Shown here: positions 8,987-17,882 of the stretch, piece by piece
Numbering within the stretch: position 1 is the stretch's first letter
Layout of the letters: each line of letters opens with the position of its first letter
Source of the DNA: JBDOQU01 sp039839375
GTDB taxonomy: Bacteria > Pseudomonadota > Alphaproteobacteria > DSM-16000 > Inquilinaceae
Direction: 5' to 3'
Length of the DNA stretch: 64,000 nucleotides
Assembly (NCBI RefSeq): GCF_039839375.1
Contig: NZ_JBDOQU010000008.1
Span: 62,001 to 126,000, forward strand
Made by a program: the position numbers and the translations under genes
The notes under the pieces: generated by a model
What the model was told of the DNA's origin: nothing
Database searches by the model: none
The model's input: the letters and a program-made list of their open reading frames with translations, nothing else

Positions 8987-9062
8987 GAACGGAGAAGGCG
9001 CGGATCGCCGTCATCACCGCCGACAGGGCCTATGGCGGACCGGCACTTCCTGCCCAGCGGGC

Positions 9063-9106
9063 GGCAAATTCTGCCGGTTTCCGGCGGCCGGGCGGCAAAC
9101 CCTGCC
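9063..9106 (-). promoter_or_regulatory. paired enhancer elements upstream of the flagellin 1 promoter
   Basis: Two near-identical 13-mers, GGCAAATTCTGCC (9063-9075) and GGCAAACCCTGCC (9094-9106), start 31 bp apart, about three helical turns. They lie about 80-120 bp upstream of the -24 element. The same 13-mer type recurs upstream of flagellin 2, fliK and fliF. I infer binding by the sigma-54 activator FlbD encoded at 29149-30519. Confidence 0.65.
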
Positions 9107-9115
9107 GGCCAAAGG

Positions 9116-9148
9116 AAAAGGGCGGAACCGCGAGGTTCCGCCCTTTTT
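9116..9148 (-). terminator. strong intrinsic terminator of flagellin 2
   Basis: A 14-bp perfect stem, AAAAGGGCGGAACC against GGTTCCGCCCTTTT, with a 4-nt loop begins 21 bp after the flagellin 2 stop. On the minus strand the stem is followed by a T-run, making this the clearest intrinsic terminator in the window. The symmetric A/T flanks could let it work in both directions. Confidence 0.9.
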
Positions 9149-9168
9149 CGGGTCGATGGGCGCGAAGA

Positions 9169-10263
9169 CTACTGGAGCAGCCTCAGCAGGTTCTGCGGGA
9201 TCTGATTGGCCTGGCTCAGTGCCGAGACGGCGGCCTGGACCAGCACCTGGCTGGACACCAGCTTCGACTGCTCGGCCGCGAGATCGACGTCGGAGATGGC
9301 GGAGTTGGCCGCCTTGATGTTCTCCGTCGCCGTCGCGATCTGCTGGCCCCGGAAATCGAACCGGGACACCACCGCACCGACATTGGCCCGGGACTGGCTG
9401 ACCGTATTCAGCGCATCGTCGACGACGTTCATCGCATCGCGGGCGGCGACCTGATTGGTGACGTTCGTTTCGCTGAGCTGTAACGCAGCGTATTCAGTCG
9501 CCCCTCCGATTTCGCGGGAAACCAGACCGGTGAAGGAAGCCGCGCTGAAATTACCGAGGCGCAGCAGCCCGACTTCCGGCATCGTCCCGGTGAAGAGGGT
9601 TGAAGTTGTGGGCAGGACGCCGTCTGCGACGTAGGCGTCGCTGGTGGCCGTCGCCGACATATCGAGAGCGTCAGCCGACTGCTTGGCGATATCCGGATCG
9701 GTCAGGTTGATGTTAATGACGTCCGTGGCCACCGTGCCGACGAAGAAATCGACGCCATCACCATAATTGGTCGTAGTTTCGGCCGCTCCGGTGACGGGGT
9801 CATAGGTAGGGATGGCGGCGGGATCGAGAGCGCCATAGTCGCCGGAGCCATCCAGGAGCGAGGCGCCGTTGAAGCGGCTGGTCTCCGCGATGCCGTCGAT
9901 TTCCTGGAGGAGCTGCTGGTATTCGGCGTCGATGAACCCGCGCTCCGTATCCGACGGCACGCCGGACAGCGACTGGGCCGCCAGGGCCTTCATCCGTTGC
10001 AGCACGTCGCTGACGCGGGCAAGACCGCCATCGGCGACCTGGAGCACCGAAGCGCCCTGGGACGCGTTGACCGACGCCTGCTTCAGCACGTTGATGTCCG
10101 CCTTCAGGCGGGTGCTGATGGCCAGGCCGGCCGCGTCGTCGGAAGCCTTCACGATCCGGGAGCCCGAGGCGAGCTTGGACACCGAGCTTCCCGACTGCGC
10201 GGAATTGAGGTTCAGAAACCGAAGGGCGGAATTGGCCGCCGTATTCGTTGTAACCGTTGGCAT
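9169..10263 (-). CDS. flagellin (copy 2)
   Basis: Second filament subunit, 364 residues, a tandem paralogue of the gene at 7786-8844. The first about 140 residues and last about 95 residues are almost the same in both, while the central region (about 145-265) has diverged and is 12 residues longer. It is a single-gene transcription unit, with a sigma-54 promoter at 10364-10379 and an intrinsic terminator at 9116-9148. No flaF or flbT, the usual alphaproteobacterial flagellin regulators, lies beside it. Confidence 0.96.
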   Translation of the reverse strand: MPTVTTNTAANSALRFLNLNSAQSGSSVSKLASGSRIVKASDDAAGLAISTRLKADINVLKQASVNASQGASVLQVADGGLARVSDVLQRMKALAAQSLSGVPSDTERGFIDAEYQQLLQEIDGIAETSRFNGASLLDGSGDYGALDPAAIPTYDPVTGAAETTTNYGDGVDFFVGTVATDVININLTDPDIAKQSADALDMSATATSDAYVADGVLPTTSTLFTGTMPEVGLLRLGNFSAASFTGLVSREIGGATEYAALQLSETNVTNQVAARDAMNVVDDALNTVSQSRANVGAVVSRFDFRGQQIATATENIKAANSAISDVDLAAEQSKLVSSQVLVQAAVSALSQANQIPQNLLRLLQ

Positions 10264-10363
10264 ATCTCTTCTCCCATCAAGGGCCGGAACGCTCCGGTCT
10301 CATGCGGCCGGGCCCTTCTCAGCCTGAAATCCCATAAGGAAGCTGGCGCCTCGGATCGTCATG

Positions 10364-10379
10364 AGCAGGGAGCGTGCCA
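10364..10379 (-). promoter_or_regulatory. sigma-54 promoter of flagellin 2
   Basis: Minus-strand TGGCACGCTCCCTGCT keeps the GG-N10-GC spacing and differs from the flagellin 1 promoter at only two of 16 positions. The predicted leader to the ATG at 10263 is about 90 nt. Confidence 0.88.
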
Positions 10380-10444
10380 GAATTGTATTTCGTTTTATTT
10401 CAATGGGTTATTCAGGAGCTTCGAGGAAGTTGGTGCGGCCGGCC

Positions 10445-10481
10445 GGCAAATCCGACCGGGCCCGACCGGGAAAACATTGCC
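10445..10481 (-). promoter_or_regulatory. candidate enhancer elements upstream of flagellin 2
   Basis: GGCAAATCCGACC (10445-10457) and the weaker GGAAAACATTGCC (10469-10481) resemble the paired 13-mers upstream of flagellin 1. They lie about 65-100 bp upstream of the sigma-54 promoter at 10364-10379, a normal distance for an enhancer. Confidence 0.5.
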
Positions 10482-10532
10482 GCAGAGGAACGATTTTCCG
10501 CGCATGAAGACCGTCATGCCCATCCTCTCATC

Positions 10533-10651
10533 GTCATGCCGGACCACGATCCGGCATCCATGGGGCATCGATGGATGTCCGGACCGCGCCCGGTCACTCG
10601 CCGCCGGTAAAGCGGCACCGGCCCATGGATTCCAGCCTCCGCTGGAATGAC
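10533..10651 (+). repeat. 119-bp nested palindromic intergenic repeat, copy B
   Basis: Same architecture and exactly the same length as copy A. Hairpin 1 is ATGCCGGA/TCCGGCAT and hairpin 2 is ATTCCAGC/GCTGGAAT, so arm changes are compensated on both sides. The centre again contains CGCGCCCGGTC. It ends 8 bp from the stop codon of the GT41 gene and may serve as its transcription end. Confidence 0.85.
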
Positions 10652-10658
10652 GGAAGGC

Positions 10659-13109
10659 TCACGACGCCGCCCGCGCGTCCTCCTGCTCCGCGCACCAGCC
10701 GGCCCACATCTCGTTGAAGGCCGTCGTCAGGTCGCGGGCGAACATCTCGCTGTCGCAGAGCGGCGAGGTGCGGAGGCGGTCGCGGAGCGTGGCGCGGAGG
10801 GCGGCGAGGCCGTCCAGATCGGCCGCGCGTGAGAGCGCGAGGTTGACATAGGCGTCCGGCCCGTCGACGACCCAATCGTCCAGCCCGACATTGCGGAGAT
10901 GGCTGACGGAATGGCGGCCGGCGAAGGTCGGGCCGGGCCAGCTCACCACCGGCACGCCCATCCACATCGCCTCGCAGGTGGTGAGGCCGCCGGAATAGGG
11001 CCAGGGATCGAGCGCGATGTCGATCTCATGGTAGGTGTCCAGCAGTTCCGCATGGGGCGAGCTCGGCCGCAGATCCAGCCGGTCCGCCGTGACGCCGACG
11101 GAGGCGAAGCGATCCGTGATCACCTGCCGCGTCGTTTCGTCGATCAGCCATTTGCTCTTCAGGATCAGACCGCTGTCCGGCAGGGCGGAAAGGATGCGCG
11201 CCCAGACGGAAGCGATCTCCGCATTGATCTTGGTGATGTTGTTCAGGCAGCCGAAGGTCACCCGCCCGGTCGTCAGGGCCGGCGGCGGCCGCACGTCGCT
11301 GAATTTGAGTGGCGGGAGATAGCTCACATAGCCGTGGGGCATGCGGTAGAGCTTTTCGGTGTACCATTGCTCCTCGCCTTCGGGGCTTTCGTTGGCGTCG
11401 GTCAGCAGGTAATCGACGCAATCCATGCCCAGCGTGTTGAACAGGCCGCCGACCCATTTCACCTGCACCGGCGCCGCCCGGTAGGGCAGGACCAGAAGCC
11501 GGTTCTTGCCGGCATGGCCGGAAAGGTCGACCAGTATGTCGATACGGTCGCGCCGGATCGTCCGGGCGACATCCTCGTCCGTCTGGCCGGCGATCGACCG
11601 CCAGAGCTTCGCCGTCGCCTTGAAGCGCTCGGTGAACTCGTCGCTGTCGGTCGCCGTGTTGTAGTAGCAAAGCTCCAGCCGCGCGGGGTCGACCGCCTCC
11701 AGCGCCGCCAGGGTCATGAAGCCGACGGGATGGCGGCGGAAACTGCCCGACATGAAGCCGACGCGGAGCGGCCGGTCGGTTTCGCGACCGTTGCGGAACG
11801 GCTCGGCCAGCGGCGCGATCGGCGCGGCATGGATGGCGTTCCATTCCCGATGCGCATCGAAGATCGCCTGCCGGGACTGGCTGGGATCGTAATGCATCTG
11901 CATGAGTGCGTTGGAATGCATGGAGGTCGCGTGGGGATCGACCTCCAGCCCCCGACGATAGCTGTTCGCCGCCTCGTCCAGCAGCGACATGTCCAGATAG
12001 ATGATGCCCAGATTGTTGTAGGAGCGGGCGTGGTGGGGATCGAGATCGACCGCCTTCTTCAGGAGGTCGATGGCCTCCGTCACATTGCCGGTGTTGCGGA
12101 CGGCGTTCGCCAGATGGAAATAGGCGTCGGCAGATTGCGGATCATGGGCGATGGCCTGGTCGAAATGATCCCGCGCCTCCTCCACCCGCCCCTGTTCCTC
12201 CAGCACCCGGGCCAGGACGGCATGGGCGGTGGAGAGGGTCGGCTTCAACTTCAGCGCCGCCCGCAGATTCTCCTCCGCCAGCGGGAAGTCGCCGATTTGA
12301 CGATGGGCGTTGGCAAGGTTGGCGTAGGCTTCGGCGTAGCGCGGATCGCACTCTATCGCCTTCCGGAAGACCGGTATCGCGCCGACGCTGTCATCCTGCT
12401 CCGCCCGCGCATTGCCGAGATTGAGCCACAGCTTCGCATGGCGGGGCGCGCGGTCGGCCAGGCCGCGCAGCAGCGTCTCGGCCTCCCCCGGCCGATTCAG
12501 CTTGATCAGCGCCGCGGAGCGGTTGACCGCCGGGTCGATATAGTTAGGCCGCAGGGCCATGGCGCGTTCGAACGCCGCCACCGCCTCGTCCGGCCGTCTG
12601 AGCGCCAGGAGCACCGCGCCGCGATTGTTCTCCGCCTCCGGAAAGGAGGGGTTAAGGGCGAGCGCGCCATCCAGAAGCGCCAGCGCCTCCTGCCTCTCGC
12701 CCGTCATGTCGAGCGCGTTGGCCAGATTGTTCATCAAATCGGGCGCATCCGGCTTCAGGCGGAGCGCATGCCGCAGATGCGCCACCGCCACCTCCGGCGC
12801 GCCTCTTGCCTTATGGGCGAGCGCCAGATTGCCGTGATAGGCGGCGACGTTCGGGCGCAGGAGTGACGCGTTATTGAATAAAGTGACCGCATCGTCCGGC
12901 CGCCCGACCTGGAGGCAGATGAGGCCAAGAAGGTTGGCGGCCTCCGGATTCTCAGGATCGGCCGCCAGGATCTGGCGATAGATCGCCTCCGCCTGAGGCA
13001 GATTCCCGGCCCTCTGGAGGGTCACGCCGCGTTGCAGGAGATCCTGGACGGAGGCCGAAGGCTGTGCGGCGGCGGCCTTCTTCGCCGCGCGGCGGGCCTG
13101 GCGGTTCAT
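10659..13109 (-). CDS. TPR-repeat glycosyltransferase of family GT41 (FlmG/OGT-like)
   Basis: Modular 816-residue protein. Residues from about 15 to 410 form some ten or more tetratricopeptide repeats for binding protein substrate. Residues from about 430 on form a GT41 catalytic domain like O-GlcNAc transferase, with the SGSFRRHPVGFM segment, FGCLNNITKIN (the conserved Lys of the donor site) and IDIALDPWPYSGGLTTCEAM. Caulobacter FlmG has the same TPR plus GT41 layout and glycosylates flagellin. The neighbouring flagellin and nucleotide-sugar operon suggest the same job here. The start chosen is MNRQARRAAKKA; a frame open 35 codons further upstream lacks family similarity. The donor sugar is unknown. 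Confidence 0.85.
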   Translation of the reverse strand: MNRQARRAAKKAAAAQPSASVQDLLQRGVTLQRAGNLPQAEAIYRQILAADPENPEAANLLGLICLQVGRPDDAVTLFNNASLLRPNVAAYHGNLALAHKARGAPEVAVAHLRHALRLKPDAPDLMNNLANALDMTGERQEALALLDGALALNPSFPEAENNRGAVLLALRRPDEAVAAFERAMALRPNYIDPAVNRSAALIKLNRPGEAETLLRGLADRAPRHAKLWLNLGNARAEQDDSVGAIPVFRKAIECDPRYAEAYANLANAHRQIGDFPLAEENLRAALKLKPTLSTAHAVLARVLEEQGRVEEARDHFDQAIAHDPQSADAYFHLANAVRNTGNVTEAIDLLKKAVDLDPHHARSYNNLGIIYLDMSLLDEAANSYRRGLEVDPHATSMHSNALMQMHYDPSQSRQAIFDAHREWNAIHAAPIAPLAEPFRNGRETDRPLRVGFMSGSFRRHPVGFMTLAALEAVDPARLELCYYNTATDSDEFTERFKATAKLWRSIAGQTDEDVARTIRRDRIDILVDLSGHAGKNRLLVLPYRAAPVQVKWVGGLFNTLGMDCVDYLLTDANESPEGEEQWYTEKLYRMPHGYVSYLPPLKFSDVRPPPALTTGRVTFGCLNNITKINAEIASVWARILSALPDSGLILKSKWLIDETTRQVITDRFASVGVTADRLDLRPSSPHAELLDTYHEIDIALDPWPYSGGLTTCEAMWMGVPVVSWPGPTFAGRHSVSHLRNVGLDDWVVDGPDAYVNLALSRAADLDGLAALRATLRDRLRTSPLCDSEMFARDLTTAFNEMWAGWCAEQEDARAAS

Positions 13110-13283
13110 CGCGTCACCGACAGCATTGTCTTCGACGATCCTTCTGCATGTCGGTGGTCGCGCGGCATACGTCTTTCCCTTCCGGTCTTCCGGCCGATTC
13201 AGCAAGAAACCCAATCTTTACCAATTCATGGTTACCAAACCGTAATCGCCGATACCGGAACCCACCTCCTGGGGAGTCATCCC

Positions 13284-14141
13284 GTGAGCCTGCTAGTCCT
13301 GCTGCCTTGCTATAATGAGGAAAAGCACCTGGAGAAGACCCTGGCCTGCCTGAAGGGGCAGACGCTGAAGGGCTTCACCTGCCTGGTGTCGGACAATCAT
13401 TCCACCGACCGCACCTGGGACATCCTCCAGGACCTCGCACGGTCCGACGACCGGTTCCACATCGCGCGCAACGAGGAGAATATCGGCGGGCAGCGCAACA
13501 TAGCGAGCCTCATCCGGCGATCGAGGGACCATGCCGCCGGCAAGTACGCGATGATCTTCGCCGGGCACGATTTGATCAGCGACAGCTATCTTGAGCGGTG
13601 CGTGAACTTCTTCGAGAGCGACACGGAGAAGAAATACAGCATGGTCGGCGGGCGCATGCACTGGATGAGCCCTGACGACCAGCCGATCAAGGAGATCGAG
13701 GACGCCTATTACGAGTTCTACCTGAAGACCGGACTGGACGCCTTCATCGAAAGCACGATCAGGCTGGCGAACTGCACGATCCTGAATTCGGTCGTCCGCA
13801 AGGAACTGCTCCACGATCTGGATTTCGAATCCTGGCCACTGATGAGGTCGTTCGACCACATCATGATCAGCTATTTCTGCTCGAAGGGTTTCATTTTCCT
13901 GGAGGAGAACGAGCGCTATCTGCGGCGCGTGGAGGCGAGCCGGCCGGAAGGCTACCTGAACCGGCTGGCCGGCAAGACCGACCTTGGTTTCCCCACCCTG
14001 CAGCGAAACTTCTTCGACTATTACCTGCGGGTGTTCGAAAGCCGCTTCCCCGACATGCTGGCGGCCGAACGCTCCTACTATTCCACCAAGATCTTCGAAG
14101 TGCTGGGCAAGCGCTTCGGCTTTCCCGCCTATCAGGGCTGA
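13284..14141 (+). CDS. family 2 glycosyltransferase
   Basis: Inverting GT-A glycosyltransferase of 285 residues. Its N-terminus shows LLVLLPCYNEEKHLEKTL, followed by the nucleotide-binding LVSDNHSTDRTWDIL segment and IFAGHDLIS in place of the usual DxD. No membrane segment is obvious, so it is probably cytoplasmic. The GTG at 13284 is preceded by GGGGAG 8 bp upstream, which decides the start over the longer open frame. It diverges from the GT41 gene and precedes the nucleotide-sugar operon by 108 bp, so it may add a sugar from that pathway. Confidence 0.82.
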   Translation: MSLLVLLPCYNEEKHLEKTLACLKGQTLKGFTCLVSDNHSTDRTWDILQDLARSDDRFHIARNEENIGGQRNIASLIRRSRDHAAGKYAMIFAGHDLISDSYLERCVNFFESDTEKKYSMVGGRMHWMSPDDQPIKEIEDAYYEFYLKTGLDAFIESTIRLANCTILNSVVRKELLHDLDFESWPLMRSFDHIMISYFCSKGFIFLEENERYLRRVEASRPEGYLNRLAGKTDLGFPTLQRNFFDYYLRVFESRFPDMLAAERSYYSTKIFEVLGKRFGFPAYQG

Positions 14142-14249
14142 CATCTCCCGACCGGATGTTGGTTAACCGTCCGGCAACCAATGAGGGCTAGCGTCCCCTG
14201 ACGAGGATCACCGGGACGACCGGATCCGACGCGGGAGCGGTATCATTCC

Positions 14250-15023
14250 ATGAAAGCAGTCATCCTCGCCGGCGGGCTGGGCACGCGCATCAGCGAGGAA
14301 TCGCACCTGAAGCCCAAGCCGATGATAGAGATCGGCGGCAAGCCGATCCTCTGGCATATCATGAAGATCTATTCGTCCCACGGGATCAACGACTTCGTGA
14401 TCTGCTGCGGCTACAAGGGCTACATCATCAAGGAGTATTTCGCGAACTACTTCCTGCACATGTCCGACGTGACCTTCGACATGGCGCGCAACCACATGGA
14501 AGTGCACCAGCAATATGTCGAGCCGTGGCGGGTCACGCTGGTCGATACGGGCGACCATTCGATGACCGGCGGGCGGCTGAAGCGCGTCGCCGGCCATCTA
14601 AGGGATGAGGAAGCCTTCTGCTTCACCTATGGCGACGGCGTCGCCGACATCGATATCTCCGCCCAGATCGCCTTTCACCGGGCGCATGGCAAGCTGGCGA
14701 CCGTCACGGCCGTCCAGCCGCCCGGCCGCTACGGCGCGCTGGATCTGGATGGCGCCAGCGTCGGCGGTTTCATCGAGAAGCCGCAAGGCGATGGGGGCTG
14801 GATCAATGGCGGCTATTTCGTGCTGTCGCCCAAGGCGCTGGACCTGATCGATGGCGACGGCACCTCCTGGGAAACCGAGCCTCTGAGGAAACTGGCCTCC
14901 GCCGGCGAATTCCAGGCCTTCCAGCATCATGGCTTCTGGCAGCCGATGGACACGTTGCGCGACAAGACGGTGCTGGAGGATCTCTGGCGGTCCGGCGAAG
15001 CGCCCTGGCAGGTGTGGACATGA
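14250..15023 (+). CDS. rfbF: glucose-1-phosphate cytidylyltransferase
   Basis: Converts glucose 1-phosphate and CTP to CDP-glucose, the entry step to CDP-activated 6-deoxy sugars. The 257-residue protein begins MKAVILAGGLGTRISEES (nucleotide-binding GGLGTR) and has KPKPMIEIGGKPILWHIMKI, the FTYGDGVADID metal site and a WETEPLRKLA segment, all typical of RfbF/DdhA. It is first in a run of six genes in which the next stop and start codons mostly overlap. The leader (14142-14249) holds an inverted repeat TTGGTT/AACCAA enclosing TTAACC, but no clear promoter. Confidence 0.93.
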   Translation: MKAVILAGGLGTRISEESHLKPKPMIEIGGKPILWHIMKIYSSHGINDFVICCGYKGYIIKEYFANYFLHMSDVTFDMARNHMEVHQQYVEPWRVTLVDTGDHSMTGGRLKRVAGHLRDEEAFCFTYGDGVADIDISAQIAFHRAHGKLATVTAVQPPGRYGALDLDGASVGGFIEKPQGDGGWINGGYFVLSPKALDLIDGDGTSWETEPLRKLASAGEFQAFQHHGFWQPMDTLRDKTVLEDLWRSGEAPWQVWT

Positions 15024-16096
15024 TCGTGAACGACGCCCTGCGCGACGCGCTTGCGGGACGCCGGGTGTTCCTGACCGGCCATACCGGCTTCAAGGGAAGC
15101 TGGCTGACCGGATGGCTGCATGCGCTGGGCTGCGAGGTCACGGGCTATGCGCTGCGGCCGGAAGGCCGGACGAGCCTGTTCGCGCTGGCCGGCGTGGAGC
15201 GGCAACTGGCCGGGCATCACGAAGGCGATATCCGAGACCAGGCGGCGCTTGCCGCGGCGATGGCCGACGCCCGGCCGGACCTCGTCATCCACATGGCCGC
15301 GCAGTCGCTGGTCCGCCGCGGCTACGATCGTCCCGTGGAGACCTGGGCGACCAACGTCATGGGCACGGTCAACCTGTTCGAGGCGGTGCGCGCCTGCCCG
15401 ACCGTCCGGGCGGTCCTCGTCGTCACGACCGACAAATGCTATCAGAACCATGAATGGCACTGGGGCTATCGCGAGCGGGACCCGCTGGGCGGTCGCGATC
15501 CCTACAGTGCCAGCAAGGCCGGCACGGAGCTGGTTGTGCAGAGCTATCGCGACAGCTTCTTCTCCTCCGGCGGCCCGCTGGTCGCCAGCGCGCGCGCCGG
15601 GAACGTCATCGGCGGCGGCGACTGGAGCGAGGACAGGCTGGTCGCGGATGCGGCGCGCGCCGTCGAGGCAGGCAGGCCGATGACGGTCCGCAATCCCGGA
15701 GCAACCCGCCCCTGGCAGCACGTCCTGGACTGCCTCGGCGGTTACCTCTCGCTCGCCGCCCGGCTTCTGCGGGGCGACCGCGAGGCCGCCGCCTCCTTCA
15801 ATTTCGGGCCCGGCCCGTCGGACAATCTGTCGGTGGGGGAGCTTCTGGCCCGCCTCGAACGGCATTGGCCGGAGCTTCGCTGGGAGGTTGACGCCGGCAC
15901 CGGCGAATCCCCTCACGAGGCGACCTTCCTCTATCTCGATTCCAGCCTGGCGCGCCGGACGCTCGGCTGGCAGCCGCGATGGGGGATCGACGACGCGCTG
16001 CGATCGACCGCCGACTGGTACCGGTCCGTCCTGAAGGACCCGTCCGCCGCCGCTGCGGTGACGTGGCGGCAGCTTGAAGAGTACATGACGCCATGA
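15020..16096 (+). CDS. rfbG: CDP-glucose 4,6-dehydratase
   Basis: NAD-dependent short-chain dehydrogenase/reductase that forms CDP-4-keto-6-deoxyglucose from CDP-glucose. The 358-residue protein has the Rossmann motif TGHTGFKGSW (from residue 19), the TTDK segment with catalytic Thr/Asp (136-139) and the YSASK catalytic pair (Tyr162, Lys166). Its ATG overlaps the rfbF stop in an ATGA, implying translational coupling; a GTG two codons earlier is less likely. The keto product is the expected substrate of the downstream methyltransferase, epimerase and aminotransferase. Confidence 0.93.
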   Translation: MIVNDALRDALAGRRVFLTGHTGFKGSWLTGWLHALGCEVTGYALRPEGRTSLFALAGVERQLAGHHEGDIRDQAALAAAMADARPDLVIHMAAQSLVRRGYDRPVETWATNVMGTVNLFEAVRACPTVRAVLVVTTDKCYQNHEWHWGYRERDPLGGRDPYSASKAGTELVVQSYRDSFFSSGGPLVASARAGNVIGGGDWSEDRLVADAARAVEAGRPMTVRNPGATRPWQHVLDCLGGYLSLAARLLRGDREAAASFNFGPGPSDNLSVGELLARLERHWPELRWEVDAGTGESPHEATFLYLDSSLARRTLGWQPRWGIDDALRSTADWYRSVLKDPSAAAAVTWRQLEEYMTP

Positions 16097-17328
16097 CCGC
16101 CGCCTCCTGCCGGTCCTGCGGAGCGCCGCTAACGCTGACCTTCTGCGATCTGGGCCTGTCGCCCATCTCCAACGCCTTCGTCAGGCCGGAGGATGCCGGG
16201 CGGGGGGAGATGTTCCACCCGCTGCGCGCCAGCGTCTGCGACCGATGCTGGCTGGTCCAGCTTGACGGCAGCCCCGGCGCGGACGCCCATTTCCACGGCG
16301 ACTACGTCTATTTCTCCTCCTTCTCCGAAAGCTGGCTGGCCCACGCCCGCGCCTATGTGGCGGCGACGACGGCGCGGCTCGGCCTCGGCCCCGAAAGCCG
16401 GGTGATGGAGCTGGCAAGCAATGACGGCTACCTGCTGCAATATTTCGTGAAGGCCGGAATCCCCTGCCTGGGGATCGAGCCGACCGCGAACACCGCCGCG
16501 GCGGCCCGTGACAAGGGCGTCGAGACGAGGGAGTGCTTCTTCGGACGGGACAGTGCGGCCAGGCTGGCGGCCGAAGGCTGGAAAGTGGACCTGCTGCTGG
16601 GCAACAACGTCCTGGCCCATGTGCCGGACATCAACGATTTCGTGGGCGGGATGCCGGCGATCCTCAAACCCGAAGGGGTGGTGACGCTTGAATTCCCGCA
16701 CCTTCTGAGGCTGATCGAAGGCAACCAGTTCGACACGATCTATCACGAGCATTACAGCTACCTGTCGCTGACCGCCCTTCTGCCGATCTTCGCCCGTGCC
16801 GGGCTGCGCGTGTTCGATGTCGAGCGGCTGACGACCCATGGCGGCAGCCTGCGGCTGTTCCTCTGCCATGACAGCGCCGGCCACCGGGAAACCGGGAACG
16901 TCGCTTCCCTGCGGGACGAGGAACGCCTGGCGGGGCTGGCCGGGCCGGACGTCTATGCGGCGTTCGCGGAGCGCGCGCGGGAGGCCAGGCGGTCGCTTCT
17001 GTCCTTCGTTGTCGACGCGCGGCGGGCCAGCCGGCGGATCGCGGCATACGGCGCGGCGGCCAAGGGCAATACGCTTCTCAACTATTGCGGCGTCGGGCCG
17101 GACGACATCGAATGCGTCGCCGACAGGAACCCGACCAAGCAGGGCAGGCTGCTGCCCGGCGCGCGCATTCCCGTGGTCGCGCCCGAACGGATTTTCGAGA
17201 CGAGGCCCGACTATCTGCTGATCCTGCCCTGGAATATCAAGGATGAGGTGATGTCCCAGATGGGCGGCATCCGCGACTGGGGCGGCAGGTTCGTGGTGCC
17301 GATTCCGACGGTGACGGTGCTGCCGTGA
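16093..17328 (+). CDS. SAM-dependent sugar C-methyltransferase (TylC3/NovU family)
   Basis: Predicted to methylate a carbon of a keto-deoxysugar nucleotide, giving a branched sugar. The 411-residue protein has an N-terminal zinc-binding domain (Cys6, Cys9, then Cys49, Cys52), the SAM motif VMELASNDGY (104-113), the catalytic-site YHEHYSY (217-223) and a C-terminal Rossmann-like domain (AAYGAAAKGNTLLNY). This is the full three-domain architecture of sugar C3-methyltransferases. ATGA overlap with rfbG. In known systems the substrate is a dTDP-sugar; here the neighbours imply a CDP-sugar. The exact carbon is not predictable. Confidence 0.88.
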   Translation: MTAASCRSCGAPLTLTFCDLGLSPISNAFVRPEDAGRGEMFHPLRASVCDRCWLVQLDGSPGADAHFHGDYVYFSSFSESWLAHARAYVAATTARLGLGPESRVMELASNDGYLLQYFVKAGIPCLGIEPTANTAAAARDKGVETRECFFGRDSAARLAAEGWKVDLLLGNNVLAHVPDINDFVGGMPAILKPEGVVTLEFPHLLRLIEGNQFDTIYHEHYSYLSLTALLPIFARAGLRVFDVERLTTHGGSLRLFLCHDSAGHRETGNVASLRDEERLAGLAGPDVYAAFAERAREARRSLLSFVVDARRASRRIAAYGAAAKGNTLLNYCGVGPDDIECVADRNPTKQGRLLPGARIPVVAPERIFETRPDYLLILPWNIKDEVMSQMGGIRDWGGRFVVPIPTVTVLP

Positions 17329-17858
17329 GGATCACCCGCGCGCCGATTGACGGCGTCCATGTCATCGACATCGAGCCCCGCGAGGATGCGCGGGGTCTTT
17401 TTGCCCGCACGGTCTGCCGGGAGGAATTCGCCCGGCACGGGCTGAACGCCGATTTCGTGCAGCAGAGCGTTTCGTGGAACCCCCGCAAGGGCACGCTGCG
17501 CGGGCTGCACTATCAGGCGTCGCCCCATGGGGAGGACAAGCTGGTCAGGGTCACGCGGGGAGCGGTCTTCGACGTAGCGGTCGATATCCGTCCCGGTTCG
17601 CCTACCCGCGGCAGATGGTTCGGCGTGGAATTGAGCGCGGAGAACCGCCGCCAGCTTTACATCCCGAAGGGCTTCGCCCACGGCTTCCAGACGCTGCTCC
17701 CGGATACGGAAATCCTCTACGAAATGACCGCGCCCTTCCATGCCGGTTCCGCGACGGGCATCCGCTGGGACGACCCGGCGCTGGCGATCGGATGGCCCGA
17801 GGCGGAGCGGATCATGAGCGACCGGGACCTGGCGCTTCCTCGTTTCCAGCCGAACTGA
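17325..17858 (+). CDS. RmlC-like sugar nucleotide 3,5-epimerase
   Basis: Cupin-fold epimerase of 177 residues acting on a 4-keto-6-deoxyhexose nucleotide at C3 and/or C5. It has RGLHYQ (catalytic-type His62), Lys72, and YIPKGFAHGFQTL followed by EILYEMT, where Tyr132 corresponds to the usual catalytic Tyr. No rmlA, rmlB or rmlD is near, so it probably does not serve rhamnose synthesis but epimerises the C-methylated CDP-sugar of this operon. The GTG start overlaps the preceding stop in GTGA. Confidence 0.85.
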   Translation: MRITRAPIDGVHVIDIEPREDARGLFARTVCREEFARHGLNADFVQQSVSWNPRKGTLRGLHYQASPHGEDKLVRVTRGAVFDVAVDIRPGSPTRGRWFGVELSAENRRQLYIPKGFAHGFQTLLPDTEILYEMTAPFHAGSATGIRWDDPALAIGWPEAERIMSDRDLALPRFQPN

Positions 17859-17882
17859 ACGCTTTCTCTCCAAGAGGAAATC

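Noticed and set aside
13110..13283. Sigma-54 promoter for the GT41 or GT2 genes
   Set aside because: GG and GC doublets with exact 10-bp spacing and the right context were not found in this divergent gap.
14142..14249. CtrA box before rfbF (TTAACC at about 14161)
   Set aside because: Only one half site exists; no second TTAA at 7-bp spacing on either side. The surrounding TTGGTT/AACCAA dyad is noted but not assigned.
17325..17858. Rhamnose pathway rmlC
   Set aside because: rmlA, rmlB and rmlD are absent and the flanking genes are CDP-sugar enzymes; it is named only as an RmlC-like epimerase.
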